A DNA stretch of 64,000 bases from Hymenopus coronatus (taxonomy: Eukaryota > Arthropoda > Insecta > Mantodea > Hymenopodidae), in contig CM060890.1 in assembly GCA_030762935.1 (NCBI GenBank), forward strand, positions 68,946,765 to 69,010,764, read 5' to 3'. A program made the translations under genes and the position numbers. This document shows positions 36,721-47,685 of the stretch, piece by piece; positions within the stretch are counted from its first letter, which is position 1; every line of letters begins with the position of its first letter. The notes under the pieces were generated by a model. That model saw only the letters and a list, made by a program, of their open reading frames with translations. It had not been told where the DNA came from and did no database searches.

Positions 36721-37956
36721 ACAGATTGTTATAACATAATGTTGATTAACGTAACCTTTTCAAAATATTCTGGAACATTCTATGTGTTGTGTGCAGGAGC
36801 AAAATACCATATGACTGTACAATTCTGCACGTAGACCAACAGAAGTTGATGTAATAGAAAACTCCACTGGAGTTGTCATTGGAAAAAGATAACCGTTGTC
36901 ATTGTATTAATTACATTGTTTAACAAAAATTATGTACTTAAAAGAAGATGCAACATAAAAATCCAATTATACTCAGAGTACCGCAAAATGATCAATAAAA
37001 CATTAGCAAATTAATTTTAGCTAAATTATCGCCAATAACATACGTGGCAATACCATGGTCGAAATATTAATGCAGAATGTCATCTTAGATTCCTTAGTGG
37101 TATCTGTTAGGGTCGAAGAGCAGTCTTCGTGAAGCAGCAGGCCACAATCAGACCACACCAAGGGTCAGTTACGGATTCCGTTCCAAAATGTTATATATGC
37201 ATTTTGATCACTTTCAAATATGACTTTTAATCATTTAGTTCACCAATGAAAGGTATTTTGCCAATGGCTGTAATCACTCCTAGAGGAAATATGGTTCTTC
37301 ACTATCAGTGACTACGTTGCATGACAAAACACAATTATTTATTAAAACTCTCTGAAAGCTTACAGTGTTTCCATATCTGTTGAGTTCTGGTCTACTAAGT
37401 ATATTACAAACACTCTTCCGCATTTTAAGCGTTTATTGCTTGTGGTTCTAATAGTATTTTACAAGGATAATGAAGTCATTCAAATAACGTATTGCTGTGG
37501 AAGATGAGACTTAGGTTTTACCGAAGGAAATTGGATTTTTCAGTGTCAACCGTTGTCGCCTGTCACGCAAATTGGTTCATTAGATACAGTTGAGCTCGTC
37601 ACTTCCTGTTTTAATGTCTGATGGACGCAGGGCTTTTGCTCCAAAAGATTTAGTTTTAAACTTCAGCCAAAGACATATCCGAATCTTCAGATTCTAGCTC
37701 TTTTCACTGCCAGGCTATTCTATTTGTTAAGATAATATAGTGTGGAAGAAGCTTCTTACTAGTAACAGCAAAGCTCTAGCACTACAACTCTGGCTTGTCC
37801 AACCGATTTAACCGTAAATCCACACTCCCAACGAGATCACTGTAACACTAACTTCTGATGCACGTTTCACACACAGATATATTTTATATTTCTGAATAAA
37901 ATAGTCTATCCCTTTCTTTTGAATTGTAGATCTAACTTTTAATAATAATAATATAT
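36721..37956. other. No recognisable gene
   Basis: No sustained frame, terminal repeat or RNA motif that I can support. Confidence 0.4.
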
Positions 37957-38838
37957 ACACAGGGTTACTGCTAAAGAAATAGACAACTTCAACTGCCTGT
38001 AAAACAAAAACTATTAGAGATAGCAACCTAATTATTTTGGAGGTATGTTGAGAAACTCTCAAAGTTTTGTCTGTTACTATTGCTAACGCTGTAGTGTTTT
38101 GTTTGTTGTTGCAGAAGCTGAAATGGCGGAAAATCCTGTGGAAAAGGCATATTGCGTGTTGGAATTTGCTAGAACGCAATCAGCAACTGTTGTCCAACGA
38201 CATTTTAGAACACCTTACCACAAAAATGAAATGATGCACTCACAAAAACCAGTATTGTCTTCATCATGTCGCAACATGTCGATGCAAAAGTCACGCCGTA
38301 TGACCTTATCTTCTTCACTCAGAAACTGCAACATCTGTAATCTGCAAGGCATCATGTGCAGTCGCTTCCGCAAGATTTTCCATACAGTTTGCTGTGGAAT
38401 TTGTAATTGCATGCTTGCCCTAGATGTCGATTTCTGTGGGCTTCTTATGTAGGCAGAACGAACACGTTCAACGTTTTCTTCCGAAACTCTTGGTCTTCCC
38501 GAGCTCTTCCCTTTGCACAAACATCCCGTTGTCTCGAATTTTCTATACCAGTCGTAGATTGACTGTTTAGTCGGTGGCGTTTTGTGGTAACGTGTTCTAA
38601 AATGTCGTTGGATAACAGTTGCTGATTGCGTTCTAGCAAATTCCAACACGCAATATGCTTTTTCCACAGGATTTTCCGCCAATTCAGCTTCTGCAACAAC
38701 AAACAAAACACTACAGCGTTACCAATAGTAACAAACAAAACTTTGAGTTTCTCAACATACCTCCAAAATAATTAGGTTGCTATCTCTAATAGTTTTTGTT
38801 TTACAGGCAGTTGAAGTTGTCTTATTTCTTTCTTTTCT
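37957..38838 (-). mobile_element. Fold-back mariner-type transposon derivative (copy 1)
   Basis: The left end CAGGGTTACTGCTAAAGAAA (37960) and everything to about 38221 is the reverse complement of 38575-38838, giving arms of about 260 bp around the N-terminal transposase part. The arms include untranslated leader and the first ~35 codons. The other copy (44191-44822) shows the true terminus AGTAACCCTGTATA. No catalytic domain remains. Confidence 0.78.
38215..38691 (-). pseudogene. Mariner-type transposase, N-terminal part only
   Basis: Minus-strand frame of about 155 codons: AENPVEKAYCVLEFARTQSA, RHFRTRYHKTPPTKQSIYDW, YRKFETTGCLCKGKSSGRPR and VWKILRKRLHMMPCRLQMLQ. This is the helix-turn-helix N-terminus (DUF4817-type) of arthropod mariner-like transposases, with the conserved GRPRVSEE linker. 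The ATG used in copy 2 is TTG here, so the start is lost, and the catalytic DDE/D half is missing after ISF. Not functional as a transposase; at most a DNA-binding fragment. Confidence 0.8.
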
Positions 38839-38863
38839 ATATATATATGTGTGTGTGTGTGTG
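38835..38863 (+). repeat. (TA)n(TG)n microsatellite
   Basis: TATATATATATGTGTGTGTG at the truncated end of the fold-back element. Confidence 0.9.
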
Positions 38864-39209
38864 TGGTTTAATGCGACATTTATATTATATTGGAGGTTTT
38901 AGGTTCCGGCAAAGTATTGTGTACCTACTTCAACTACGGAAGGCCGTTTCCGATCTATGGAAATAAACTGCCAGGTGTGTTGTATCAGTACTGTTTGCGA
39001 ACCAAAGTCAATGCTTTGCGTGATTAGCATAAATCATTCACAGCTTTTCCTGCCTAAATTTAGCATGTGACAGCTACAAATGCCGAAGAAAATCGAACCA
39101 TTCTGGGAAATCAAACCTTTCCGATGCTTACTCTAGCTACTTCACTATTATTGATTTGTGCAAGAGCGAAAATTCATTGTTTCAAAGAAAGGGGAAAAGT
39201 TGTATTGGG

Positions 39210-39721
39210 TTAATTCAAAAAGAAAATAAACAGAAAAACCCCAGATCTGCAAATAACCGTGCTCCAGTTATGGTGAAGAAAGTCAAAACCCTTGTATTCA
39301 GACTGTAACCCAGCCTCACAACGAGTCATTGATATGAGCTAAACATATTACTAAAACTCTTAACAGCATAAAAAATATGAATTTGAAATTTGAAACCTTT
39401 CATGAAAGCAGAGCTTACAAAGTATTATTCCTCGTCACATTTCAGAATGTCGCACTACGGCAGAAAGCTCTATGAGGGATGGAAGTTTGTTCTGACATTG
39501 GATGAGACATATAACTATAACAAGTATGACCGCGCAATTTACTATCGCACAAGGCACAGAAACATTTTCATAAATGGTACTCCAAATATAAGAAAACATT
39601 TTCCAAAGGATTTATTATTCTCTCATGGTTACTGTCACAGTGGCAAATTGAGCGATTGCTAAACAGGTCAAAATCAACGTCCAGTACTTCCACGATAGCG
39701 CTCCCCAATTTACCGTAATTA
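39210..39721 (+). pseudogene. Mariner-type transposase pseudogene, 5' part
   Basis: An open stretch (39390-39662) encodes KLYEGWKFVLTLDETYNYNK, then DRAIYYRTRHRN and FPKDLLFSHGYCHSGKL. A frame-shifted continuation reads VQYFHDSAPQFT, the counterpart of the second catalytic region (HxDxAxxHT). The LTLDE tract should hold the first catalytic aspartate. A weaker helix-turn-helix-like stretch lies upstream (39240-39300). The gene is interrupted at about 39722 by foreign DNA and resumes at 40020. Confidence 0.7.
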
Positions 39722-39818
39722 TATTGCAGCTCGGCATGGGGCAGAGAAATAAGGTCTGGGTGGTCCTGGATTTAGCTTATAGTCCCACATCGGGTTCAAG
39801 CCTCCATTTTCTAGATAC

Positions 39819-40018
39819 AATGGAACATTTAGTTACCTATAGACCCTGAACCACTGTAGCAGCAACAATAATTAAAATTACAATAATTGGATTTATTAAA
39901 TTCTTTTATGAATTTAACGAAACACTTATATTTACAGGTATAATAGTTTTAACATTAACTATTATTCAATGATGACGAGATGTAGTTAGAAAAAGAACGT
40001 CTCAAGGTTGACATACAG
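39819..40018 (+). other. Nuclear mitochondrial insertion (cox3 fragment)
   Basis: With the invertebrate mitochondrial code this translates as EHLVTYSPW, GFIKFFYEFNETL and QWWRDVV...QGWHT. These fit the N-terminal part of cytochrome c oxidase subunit III: HxxHLVDxSPW, then the first loop, then the invariant QWWRD and QGxHT. Both Trp of QWW are TGA codons, which would be stops in the nucleus. About 200 bp. It lies inside a transposase pseudogene, so it arrived after that element. Confidence 0.87.
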
Positions 40019-40019
40019 G

Positions 40020-40290
40020 AATCAGGAATAGGTGCTATTCCTTTCAGCAACATTCCAATGAAGTCGCCAGATTCATCACCTGTGGATTTTTATGCATTTG
40101 GACTTCTGAAAACAGCTTTGGGAGACAGGCTTATGGCTTATGGAATAAATGAATAAAGGAGAATGGGAAAATATTAGCATGATTGTACTTCGGCAAAGGA
40201 AATTAAGGTGCAGAGCGATAGCGGTAATGAAGGCACATCCAATTGGTGAGGACATGGATTTCCTGAGATAAATTTCACAAGGAGATACGT
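40020..40290 (+). pseudogene. Mariner-type transposase pseudogene, 3' part
   Basis: Continues the pseudogene after the foreign insert: ESGIGAIPFSNIPMKSPDSS, VDFYAFGLLKTALGDRLM, then after a one-base shift GEWENISMIVLRQRKLRCRA and a stop. SPDxSPxDFxAFGLLK is the third catalytic region. The frameshift and the missing segment make it dead. Confidence 0.75.
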
Positions 40291-40309
40291 TTTCGGAGAT
40301 CGTTAGCAA

Positions 40310-40510
40310 CCTTCGTTTTACCCCCCACAATGAGCGCGTCTCTTTCAACATCAACACTGATAAGCAAGAGGGGTAAAACGAAGGCCGTTCTGCCGATTCC
40401 CCTCATATCGGTTTTAACCTTAAATAGCCCCGTTAAGTTCTATAACTCTTTCAACGCACAAAGGGATATCTGTATACGTCAAATACGGATAGTTGGCACA
40501 CTTGGTATAT
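40310..40510 (-). repeat. Repeat related to 48362-48600
   Basis: GGTAAAACGAAG and the AACTCTTTCAACGCACAAAG / GGGATATCTG end resemble GGTAAAACGAAG at 48510 and, inverted, TAGATATCCCTTTGCGTGCT at 48392. Possibly two relics of one short transposon. Confidence 0.4.
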
Positions 40511-41359
40511 GACCGTTAAAGTAAACTTATCTATATAGTGAATTAAATTTTAGTTTTTTCTTGGCCAATAAATCTCTAAAACGCTGATTTATTCAAGTAA
40601 TTGTGTATGACATTAACTAACTTTCTTTAATGCTTATTCAAAGGTGTTTTATTTGCCAACATATAGGTGTACGTAAGCGTTTATTATGAGTTTCTCTTTA
40701 GGTTTTCATTGAGAATAGTAAAAAGACACCTTTTTCTTCATTTCGCTTTTCTTTGGTTTTATTTCACATTGTGTGTGTGTGTGTGTTTTACAGTAAAACA
40801 ATAAAATCAATCGGTTCTTAAGAATGTAAAATACCTAAGCCGATCTAGTAAGTAAACAATGTTTCAACCATTTTAATTTCTTTCAGTAATAGGGGGACAC
40901 AAAACCATTTCGGCATTACTCCCTGAAAGAAAAAGTAAGCTTTAAAAATATATGCAGCGTATTTCGCGTTATAAGCTATAGCGTTGAACACAGAATAAAA
41001 GTTGCTTGATATTATGGGGGGGGGGAAGTAAATGCCAAGCTATATACATTTATTGTAAAGTTCACGATTTCTGAGATATTTATTTTTATTTGTTTCGATT
41101 TTAAAATACTAATTCTTTTCTCATACACTAAGTCAACATCTGTTTTACATTTGCTTTACTTCGGGCTATGCGATGAGAGCAAAAATTCAAAGTAAATCGC
41201 ATTGCACATCTTTTAAAAGATTTGAGTATTGCTTCACATAGAAACTAGCTTTAATAATATTTAAAAGATGTAAGACCTTATTTGTGTTCTACGCATAAGG
41301 AATGCTGTTAGGCGTGTTATTTGGAGGATGCTAATTTTTTTAATGGAAGCCTATATTTT
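40511..41359. other. No gene; GT tract and G-run
   Basis: (GT)n near 40768-40786 and a run of nine G near 41015. No frame of note. Confidence 0.45.
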
Positions 41360-41720
41360 ATGTCCTTTTTTCACTCATAAAAAACTACACAAAATGTATA
41401 TAATTGCTCTTACAGCATCGTAAATAGCAATAAAAATTCTGAGTGGCTGCGTACGAAGAGTGCAGTCTCAAATTGTCCATTCACAACAGTTTCTTACCTT
41501 TATGTAACAAATTATTATTAACGCGTACTCCATGTCTTTCTATCATTTGTGATTTCTACGCATTCATTGGCTGAAGTGACGCACTCATTGGTGCACTGCA
41601 AAACGTCGGCGACTTCCCAGAATAATCAATGCGTTATCTGAGAGCTTTCTATTAACAAAGATAAACCTTTTCAGTAGCACGGTAATAGAGAAGCTGTTGT
41701 GAATGGAACAAATCAAATGT
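41360..41720. repeat. MITE-like element with ends related to the dominant repeat
   Basis: Terminal inverted repeats 41471-41498 (TGTCCATTCACAACAGTTTC) and 41681-41714 (complement TGTTCCATTCACAACAGCTTC-like) resemble the right end of the palindrome-headed family. The core CATTCATTGGCTGAAGTGAC to CAAAACGTCGGCGACTT recurs twice at 42615-42770. Flanking sequence 41360-41470 recurs inverted at 42490-42600. Confidence 0.6.
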
Positions 41721-42409
41721 TTCCTTCTACCTTTATTTCTATAACACTGCAACAGGCAGTTTCTTCTTGTAATAATGTCCTATGCAGTTTTCTTTCCTCC
41801 TGCGAATTAAACAATATTTATTTATTCTCACCCACTCTTCTCAGAACCTCTATATTTGTCACCATGTCTGATCAGTTTATTTTTTATATCCGTCTCCAAC
41901 CCATCTCAAATCTAGCTATTATGGAAAATTGTGATAATTCCTACATACTCCTGTCCTACATACGTTTCTGTGAGAAAACATTTAAATTATCAAGATGTGT
42001 TTAATTAGACTGAGAGTAACGTACCATAAATGAGCTGCCGATCAGAAAGGGTACTTGGTTGCGCTGAGCTGAGCATGCTTTATACCCCGCCCCCGGGATA
42101 AAGTGCGCTTATCGCGTTACATGCCTGATTAACTCGCTAGAACGCTCCACACTTTGAACCTCCCGCATACAGCTGACCAACGAGCTGCTCCGAACTGTTC
42201 TTCAACAAAAATGTTTCCTCCGCAAATAACGCAACATTATCAGAAACACAATCACATTCGAAACACTACAGTAAACAAGATCCTTGTTTCAGCCGTGTAA
42301 CCACTAAAACATGAAACAAATTCAGCGCTTAAGATTATTTATATCTCTCCTAAGTGCTTTTCAAAAGAATGTTTAAAATAATTAGACAATTTATGCTAAT
42401 ACATATTTC
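41721..42409. other. No gene; one GC-rich patch
   Basis: A 101-codon plus-strand frame at 41699-42004 shows no domain. A GC-rich patch at about 42050-42200 contains CCCCGCCCCCGGG flanked by TTTAT and ATAAAG; promoter-like in composition, but no gene follows. Confidence 0.4.
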
Positions 42410-42850
42410 GATTATCAGAAAGTATATTTAAGAATGAGGCTTTTAATAATAATTTGTTACATAATAGGTAGAGAAACTGTTGGGAATGGACAATTTTAGA
42501 CTGCACTCTTCGTACGCAGCCACTGAGAATTTTTGTTGCTATTTGTGATGCTGTAAGAGAAATTATAAAATGCTTTATACACATTATGTTTAGTTTTTTA
42601 TGGGGAGTGAAAACATTACGCCAACGTTTTGCAGTGCACCAATGAGCGCGTCACTTCAATGAATTCGTAGAAATCACAAATGATAGAAAAAGTTTTACGC
42701 GTGGAGTTGTGATTTCTACGCATTCATCGACTGAAGTGACACGCTCATTGGTGCGCTGCAAAACGTCGGCGACTTCTCAGAAAAATCAGAGCGTTATCCT
42801 AGAGATGTCTATTACCAAAGATAACGCACATGTTAGTCTTTTCACTAGCA
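42410..42850. repeat. Palindromic cluster of the same MITE-like cores
   Basis: 42426-42600 is the inverse of 41375-41520. 42615-42690 is an inverted core and 42704-42830 a direct core, so these two cores form a hairpin of about 60 bp arms. Together with 41360-41720 this makes a complex inverted/direct array. Confidence 0.65.
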
Positions 42851-42861
42851 CCGTCATATCG

Positions 42862-43630
42862 ATTCTGTAACAAATTATTATTGCGTAACCTCATTCTTTT
42901 ATATACTTTCTGACAATCGCGATACACATTAGTACCTAGAAATGGTCTTATTGCCTAGGTAGTTCTTCATATGTAGAAGGGAAATAAAGGATTACATTAA
43001 GCTAAAGCAATATTTTAAATATGTTTAATATGGCATGCCCATGATTTGAAAACTCCCGTATTGTAAAAGTTTAACCATCTTAAAATTGAAACAAATAACA
43101 AGGAATATCTCAGAAATGGTAAACTCCACGAAAAAGGTATATAATATAAATTGTGTAACACACATTACAGTTTGCCAGGTTTGCAAAGTCATACAGAATT
43201 AAGAGGAATTCAGAGGATATTCCCAGGAAATTCAGTTTGTTTTTCATATTAACATCTTAAATCAAAATTGTTTTAATCAAAATCGTTAGAACCGTTTTTG
43301 AGAAAATAAATATTTAACCATTTTTTCCATATAAAGGGTTGTTTAGAGTTGGATTTTCCTAAAAATCTGTGTATCACACCTTTCGAAAATATAACTTAAA
43401 TACTAAGTTTGATGTTTTAGCGAATTTTAGTTTTTGAGTAATGGTGCTCAAAGACACACAAACCATACAACACAATAATATACACGCGCGCGCTGACCTT
43501 TTTCTGAATATGTTTTTGTTTTGATTATAGAAACCCTAAAACGGGTATTTCTGGTGAAAACTCGTAACGAATTTTTTGATGGGGTTCAACACTTTCCCTA
43601 TCTGTACTAGGTACTACACAGGAAAAATAA
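42862..43630 (-). repeat. Palindrome-headed repeat, copy 12
   Basis: Minus strand; starts at GTAACAAATTATTATTGCG, with the right-end tip replaced by the adjoining MITE cluster. Left end at 43560-43630 decayed. The microsatellite position is a CGCGCGCG patch at 43483. Confidence 0.78.
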
Positions 43631-44190
43631 AAATTAGACTCGGAAGAAGAGGAATTCAGCAGCTGAAGGAAGCAGAGACTAAAAAGCTGTAGGGGAGCAA
43701 ATGCGCATGCCAAGATTGGGACGTGCGAAAAGACAGAGTAGATACTAATGCTACACATTTCAAAATTCTCAGTTGTTTTATGTGTCTAATCTTATAACAT
43801 TATTGCACACATAGGTGTATCTCATTACATCCAATATTAGTGAGGGGGGGAAACAACCGGTAAAGAGATAATTCAATTTAAGAATGTTCAAACTGCCTGT
43901 TGCACTTGTAGTAATAATAAAAGAAAATTATCTTCTGTCTTGCATACAAATATAAACCATTCTTATGGAAGTTTATATGTGACACACACCTATACTGAAA
44001 TAGCTACAATACACATTTCGTAGCTAGACTCAGATATTTAAGAATTGGGCGCTATATGCTGGCTACAAATTTCGGACTCTTTGCTTACAATAGCGAGAAA
44101 CAAACGAAAACATTCTGGAAAATGAAACAGATATGTTTTAAAGATATCTTTGCGAAGTACTTTTTAACCTAACATTTGCTGGTTATATGT
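43631..44190. other. No recognisable gene
   Basis: AT-rich spacer; nothing supportable. Confidence 0.4.
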
Positions 44191-44822
44191 GAAAATGAAA
44201 TGATGCGCTCAGAAAAACCAGCATCGTCTTCATCATGTCGCAACATGTCGATGCAAAAGTCACGTCGTATGATCTTATCTTCTTCACTCAGAAACTGCAA
44301 CATCTGTAATCTGTAAGGCATCATGTGCAGTCGCTTCCGAAAGATTTTCCATACAGTTTGCTGTGGAATTTATAGTTGCATGCTTGCCCTAGATGTCGAT
44401 TTCTGTGGGCTTCTTATGTAGGCAGAACGAACACGTTCAACGTTTTCTTCCGAAACTCTTGGTCTTCCCGAGCTCTTCCCTTTGCACAAACATCCCGTTG
44501 TCTCGAATTTTCTATACCAGTCGTAGATTGACTGTTTAGTCGGTGGCGTTTTGTGGTAACGTGTTCTAAAATGTCGTTGGATAACAGTTCCTGATTGCGT
44601 TCTAGCAAATTCCAACACGCAATATGCCTTTTCCACAGGATTTTCCGCCATTTCAGCTTCTGCAACAACAAAACAAAACACTACAGCGTTACCAATAGTA
44701 ACAAACGAAACTTTGAGAGTTTCTCAACATAACTCCAAAATAATTAGGTTGCTATCTCTAATAGTTTTTGTTTTACAGGCAGTTGAAGTTAGTTGTCTAT
44801 TTCTTTTGTAGTAACCCTGTAT
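44191..44822 (-). mobile_element. Mariner-type transposon derivative (copy 2)
   Basis: Minus-strand element with a real terminus (complement TACAGGGTTACTAC at 44810-44822), leader and N-terminal transposase part. It breaks off at 44191 within the same codon region where copy 1 changes into its inverted arm. The downstream half is absent. Confidence 0.78.
44210..44651 (-). pseudogene. Mariner-type transposase, N-terminal part only
   Basis: ATG at 44649-44651 starts MAENPVEKAYCVLEFARTQS, followed by the same HTH and GRPRVSEE linker as copy 1. A CAA to TAA change stops the frame at about codon 94 (44370), after SRASMQL; the original frame can be followed on to ERIISFS near 44195. Copy 1 is open at that codon. 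The shared truncation point indicates that both descend from a deleted parent. Confidence 0.8.
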
Positions 44823-45034
44823 ATAGTATTTGGGAATCGTTCGATTCTATTGAAAGACATGCACTCTGGGTAAAACTGCAGGTGAAGAGTCTTGTAGGAA
44901 AAATTATAAGGATATTTCAGGAAATATATCGAGCTAAAAGCAGATTATGTTGCAGATAAGAAATCTACCAAAAATAACTTGTTTTTCTATTCTTTTCTAA
45001 AGATTTGTTGGACGCCCCTTGTATTAAATGTACA

Positions 45035-45420
45035 TCGCGTGAGATGACGTCACGCTTACGTGTATGACACGCATTGGGAAACTCTCCGGTTCGATTTCTG
45101 GTGGCCACCTACTTTAATTCATGAGTTTTTGTGGTTTCCTCAGGGTCGGCAAGGGAATATTGGAGTAGTTTCTCATTTACGAGACCTCCTTTCCATCATT
45201 TCCCCTTCATTCCACTGCTCTCTCATTCTTCATGTCCAAGCCACCGCATGTGAGATTTATGGTGGACAAAGCGGCGCTGGGGCGAGTTTTCTCCGAGTAC
45301 TCCGTTTTCCCCCGCCATCGCATTCCACCGCTGCTCCATCATTCATGTATCAGCAGTGTCACCACCTGCGGTGCCATAAGTAGTTAAAGCTTGCATTAAA
45401 CACTACCAAAAAAAAAAAAA
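45035..45420 (+). repeat. SINE with poly(A) tail (family D)
   Basis: A B-box-like CCGGTTCGATTTCTGG at 45086-45101, a GC-rich body with GTTTTCTCCGAGTACTCCG (45278-45297), and a 13-base A run at 45408-45420. This cleaner tail suggests the youngest SINE here. Open frames in it are artefacts of low stop density. Confidence 0.62.
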
Positions 45421-45826
45421 ATCTTCAGGTGCTTCGTGATATATGGCAATACGGGCAGATGGCACGAATTCAGGCTTAGGGGAAGACAAATCCTGTGTAT
45501 ACTACGTGTATACTATACCGGCTTGACGCGCACCCCTCCGGCGATCCGGTAGTGGGACGGTTTATATGTTTAAATGTTAGCGACTTCCGCGTGTCTGCAT
45601 GCTACCTATGGTCTTCTATGGTTCCTTCATACCTCATCCACATGGGGGTGTCAGCAACAATAGAATTGGACAGGTTGTAGTGTGTGAGCCGACCCCGACC
45701 ATTAAATATACATGCTGCTATGTAACTATGCAATTAATATTTAATTATAAATATTCATAAGAGAATCTAAGCTTACATTTTATCCCAATGCATTTTAAAG
45801 CGTGTTTGTAAAAATAAAAAGTGCCA
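45421..45826. other. No recognisable gene
   Basis: Contains a short GC-richer patch (45515-45560). No frame with a domain. Confidence 0.35.
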
Positions 45827-45887
45827 ACATTATCTCAAATTTATTGACAAAAGTAACCAACATTTGTCAATAAATTTGAGATAATGT
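45827..45887. repeat. Perfect 25-bp hairpin with 11-nt loop
   Basis: Arms 45827-45851 and 45863-45887 are exact complements. No other copy seen in the window. Could be a microRNA-like foldback, a minimal foldback transposon or a template-switch product. Confidence 0.85.
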
Positions 45888-45989
45888 CTATGTTCCATTC
45901 TTGGAAATAGTTGTATTCGGTATAAACAGTTGTTTATGCAATCCTAGAAATAAAGCAGTTTATAATGACGGCATAAATCGTGCGAAACT

Positions 45990-46500
45990 ACTCAATTCCT
46001 GGTACCAGTACCAGAAGTCGTGGGATTGGTTAACCGCGGCCGATCTCTCTGACCCATGGTTTCTTTAGGGGGTTTTCCCATGTCACTAGGCAAACGCTGG
46101 CGAGGATTCTTCATTTCCCCGAATTTCCTGTCCCTCCATTTCATTCGTCTGGTAAGAGTTGTAAGTGTCGTCGAGGTTTGAGGTTGAAGCGCCCTGTCTT
46201 GGAGATGATTGCACCTTAGAAACTCAGCTCTCGGCATCAAGTAGCACCGGGGGTCAAGGGCATTTATTCACATCTGAGGCCCAGATTCCTAGCGCTCATT
46301 GCGTCGAAATGAAGAATTGCTTGGGAACTGTTAGGGACTCTCCACAATGGTTCCCAATCACAGTTTGGCTCCGGCTGCCCTCTGTTATTGCTCTCATCTA
46401 ATCCTCCCCTCCGGGGGTCTGACTGCAAAAAGCCTAACTCAGGTGTGGGATCCCCTTCGATACACTATCACCATGGCAACAAGGCAGCAATGAAGTCATC
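45990..46500. repeat. GC-rich SINE-like repeat (family E)
   Basis: Stands out in GC content from its surroundings. Includes GGGGGTTTTCCCATGTCACT (46068) and TTCATTCGTCTGGTAAGAGT (46141), phrases of the kind found in insect SINE bodies. No promoter boxes clear enough to orient it. Confidence 0.45.
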
Positions 46501-47435
46501 ACTGCTACAGTGTTGAGGAAAAAGTGTTAACACCTACATTATTATTAAAAATGGGCCCTTTACACTTAAAATTGAGGAATAATCCATTAAATAATGGAAA
46601 TCAGTGTACAAATCTGGGCATAATAGGAGCACCTTTTTCTGCAAGCTATATTTGTTGTAATTTTCTTTAATGTGCCTGTAAGAAAACCCGAAATTCTCAC
46701 TCTAGTAAGTGTAGCAACATTCAAATATAAGAATCATCTCATTAAATCTATTTTAAAACAAAAGCTAATAACAGTATACATGGATTTTTCCGGAATTAAT
46801 AAACTCTCAGCACTCGCGGCTTCGTTCAAAATGTCAAGCGTAATACAATTCATATTTTCAATATTTTTATCATTAGCTTACATTTTTCTCAATAAGTGTT
46901 GAAACAAATGAAACAACATTTGCTTAGCAACCGTATTACGTCATACATATGTGATCTCTGATGCATTATAATTTTTCATTTACCAAGTTCTTAAATTAAT
47001 GTTACTACTTTAGTGATAACATTACATAAAGTGTTGTATATAACACGTGTATACTCACTTTCGTTCAGACGTTAAACGTATACTCTTGTCATAATCACTC
47101 ATATTATTCGCTAATTACATAAATAATTAATTTATTGCATTTTTCGTTTTAGAAGTATAGTGTACAAATAGGCTCGCCGAGGTTTTATAACAATTCTTAT
47201 TTGGGTGCTTTGGACATAAAAAAAAACAAAAAAAAAAAGAAACAAACAAACAAAAAACGTGTATTTGCATTGAAATTTCGGTCGTTAGTGAAACAGAATA
47301 TTAATCTCTTAAGTTAAATTATATAGAATGTGATATATGCCAAACACAATATTTTACACAGTAAAATGCACGGAAAAAAATGAAATGGAATTTTATTTAT
47401 TTTTTTATTCTTTATTTGCAATGGTTCTCACCGTC
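46501..47435. other. No recognisable gene
   Basis: AT-rich, with an A-rich purine run at 47218-47260. A 76-codon frame at 46672-46902 lacks any domain. Confidence 0.4.
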
Positions 47436-47685
47436 CCATTCTATATTGGGCGTGAAAGACCGCTTAACTTTGCTCAGAGGCCTCTCTATCATGTTTGAGG
47501 CTTTTTACGTGCCGTAAATCTAAGTAAGATACGGGACCAATTGGTTTACTTCCCTTCCAAAGGAAGCCATGCTAAGGATTTCACACCCGAAAATATCTAT
47601 CATCTTCTGACGGGTTTGAACCCACGACCGTGCGCATGTGAAGTCACTATGGTAACCATTACAACATGGAGAGCGGTAAAATGCA
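47436..47685 (-). repeat. tRNA-derived SINE (family F)
   Basis: On the minus strand the head reads TTGTAATGGTTACCATAGTG then GTCGTGGGTTCAAACCCG (B box, 47620-47637). The body includes TTTACGGCACGTAAAAAGC. Distinct from families A-E. Confidence 0.62.

Noticed and set aside
42050..42200. GC-box/TATA-like patch as a promoter
   Set aside because: No exon or coherent frame on either side; composition alone is not enough.
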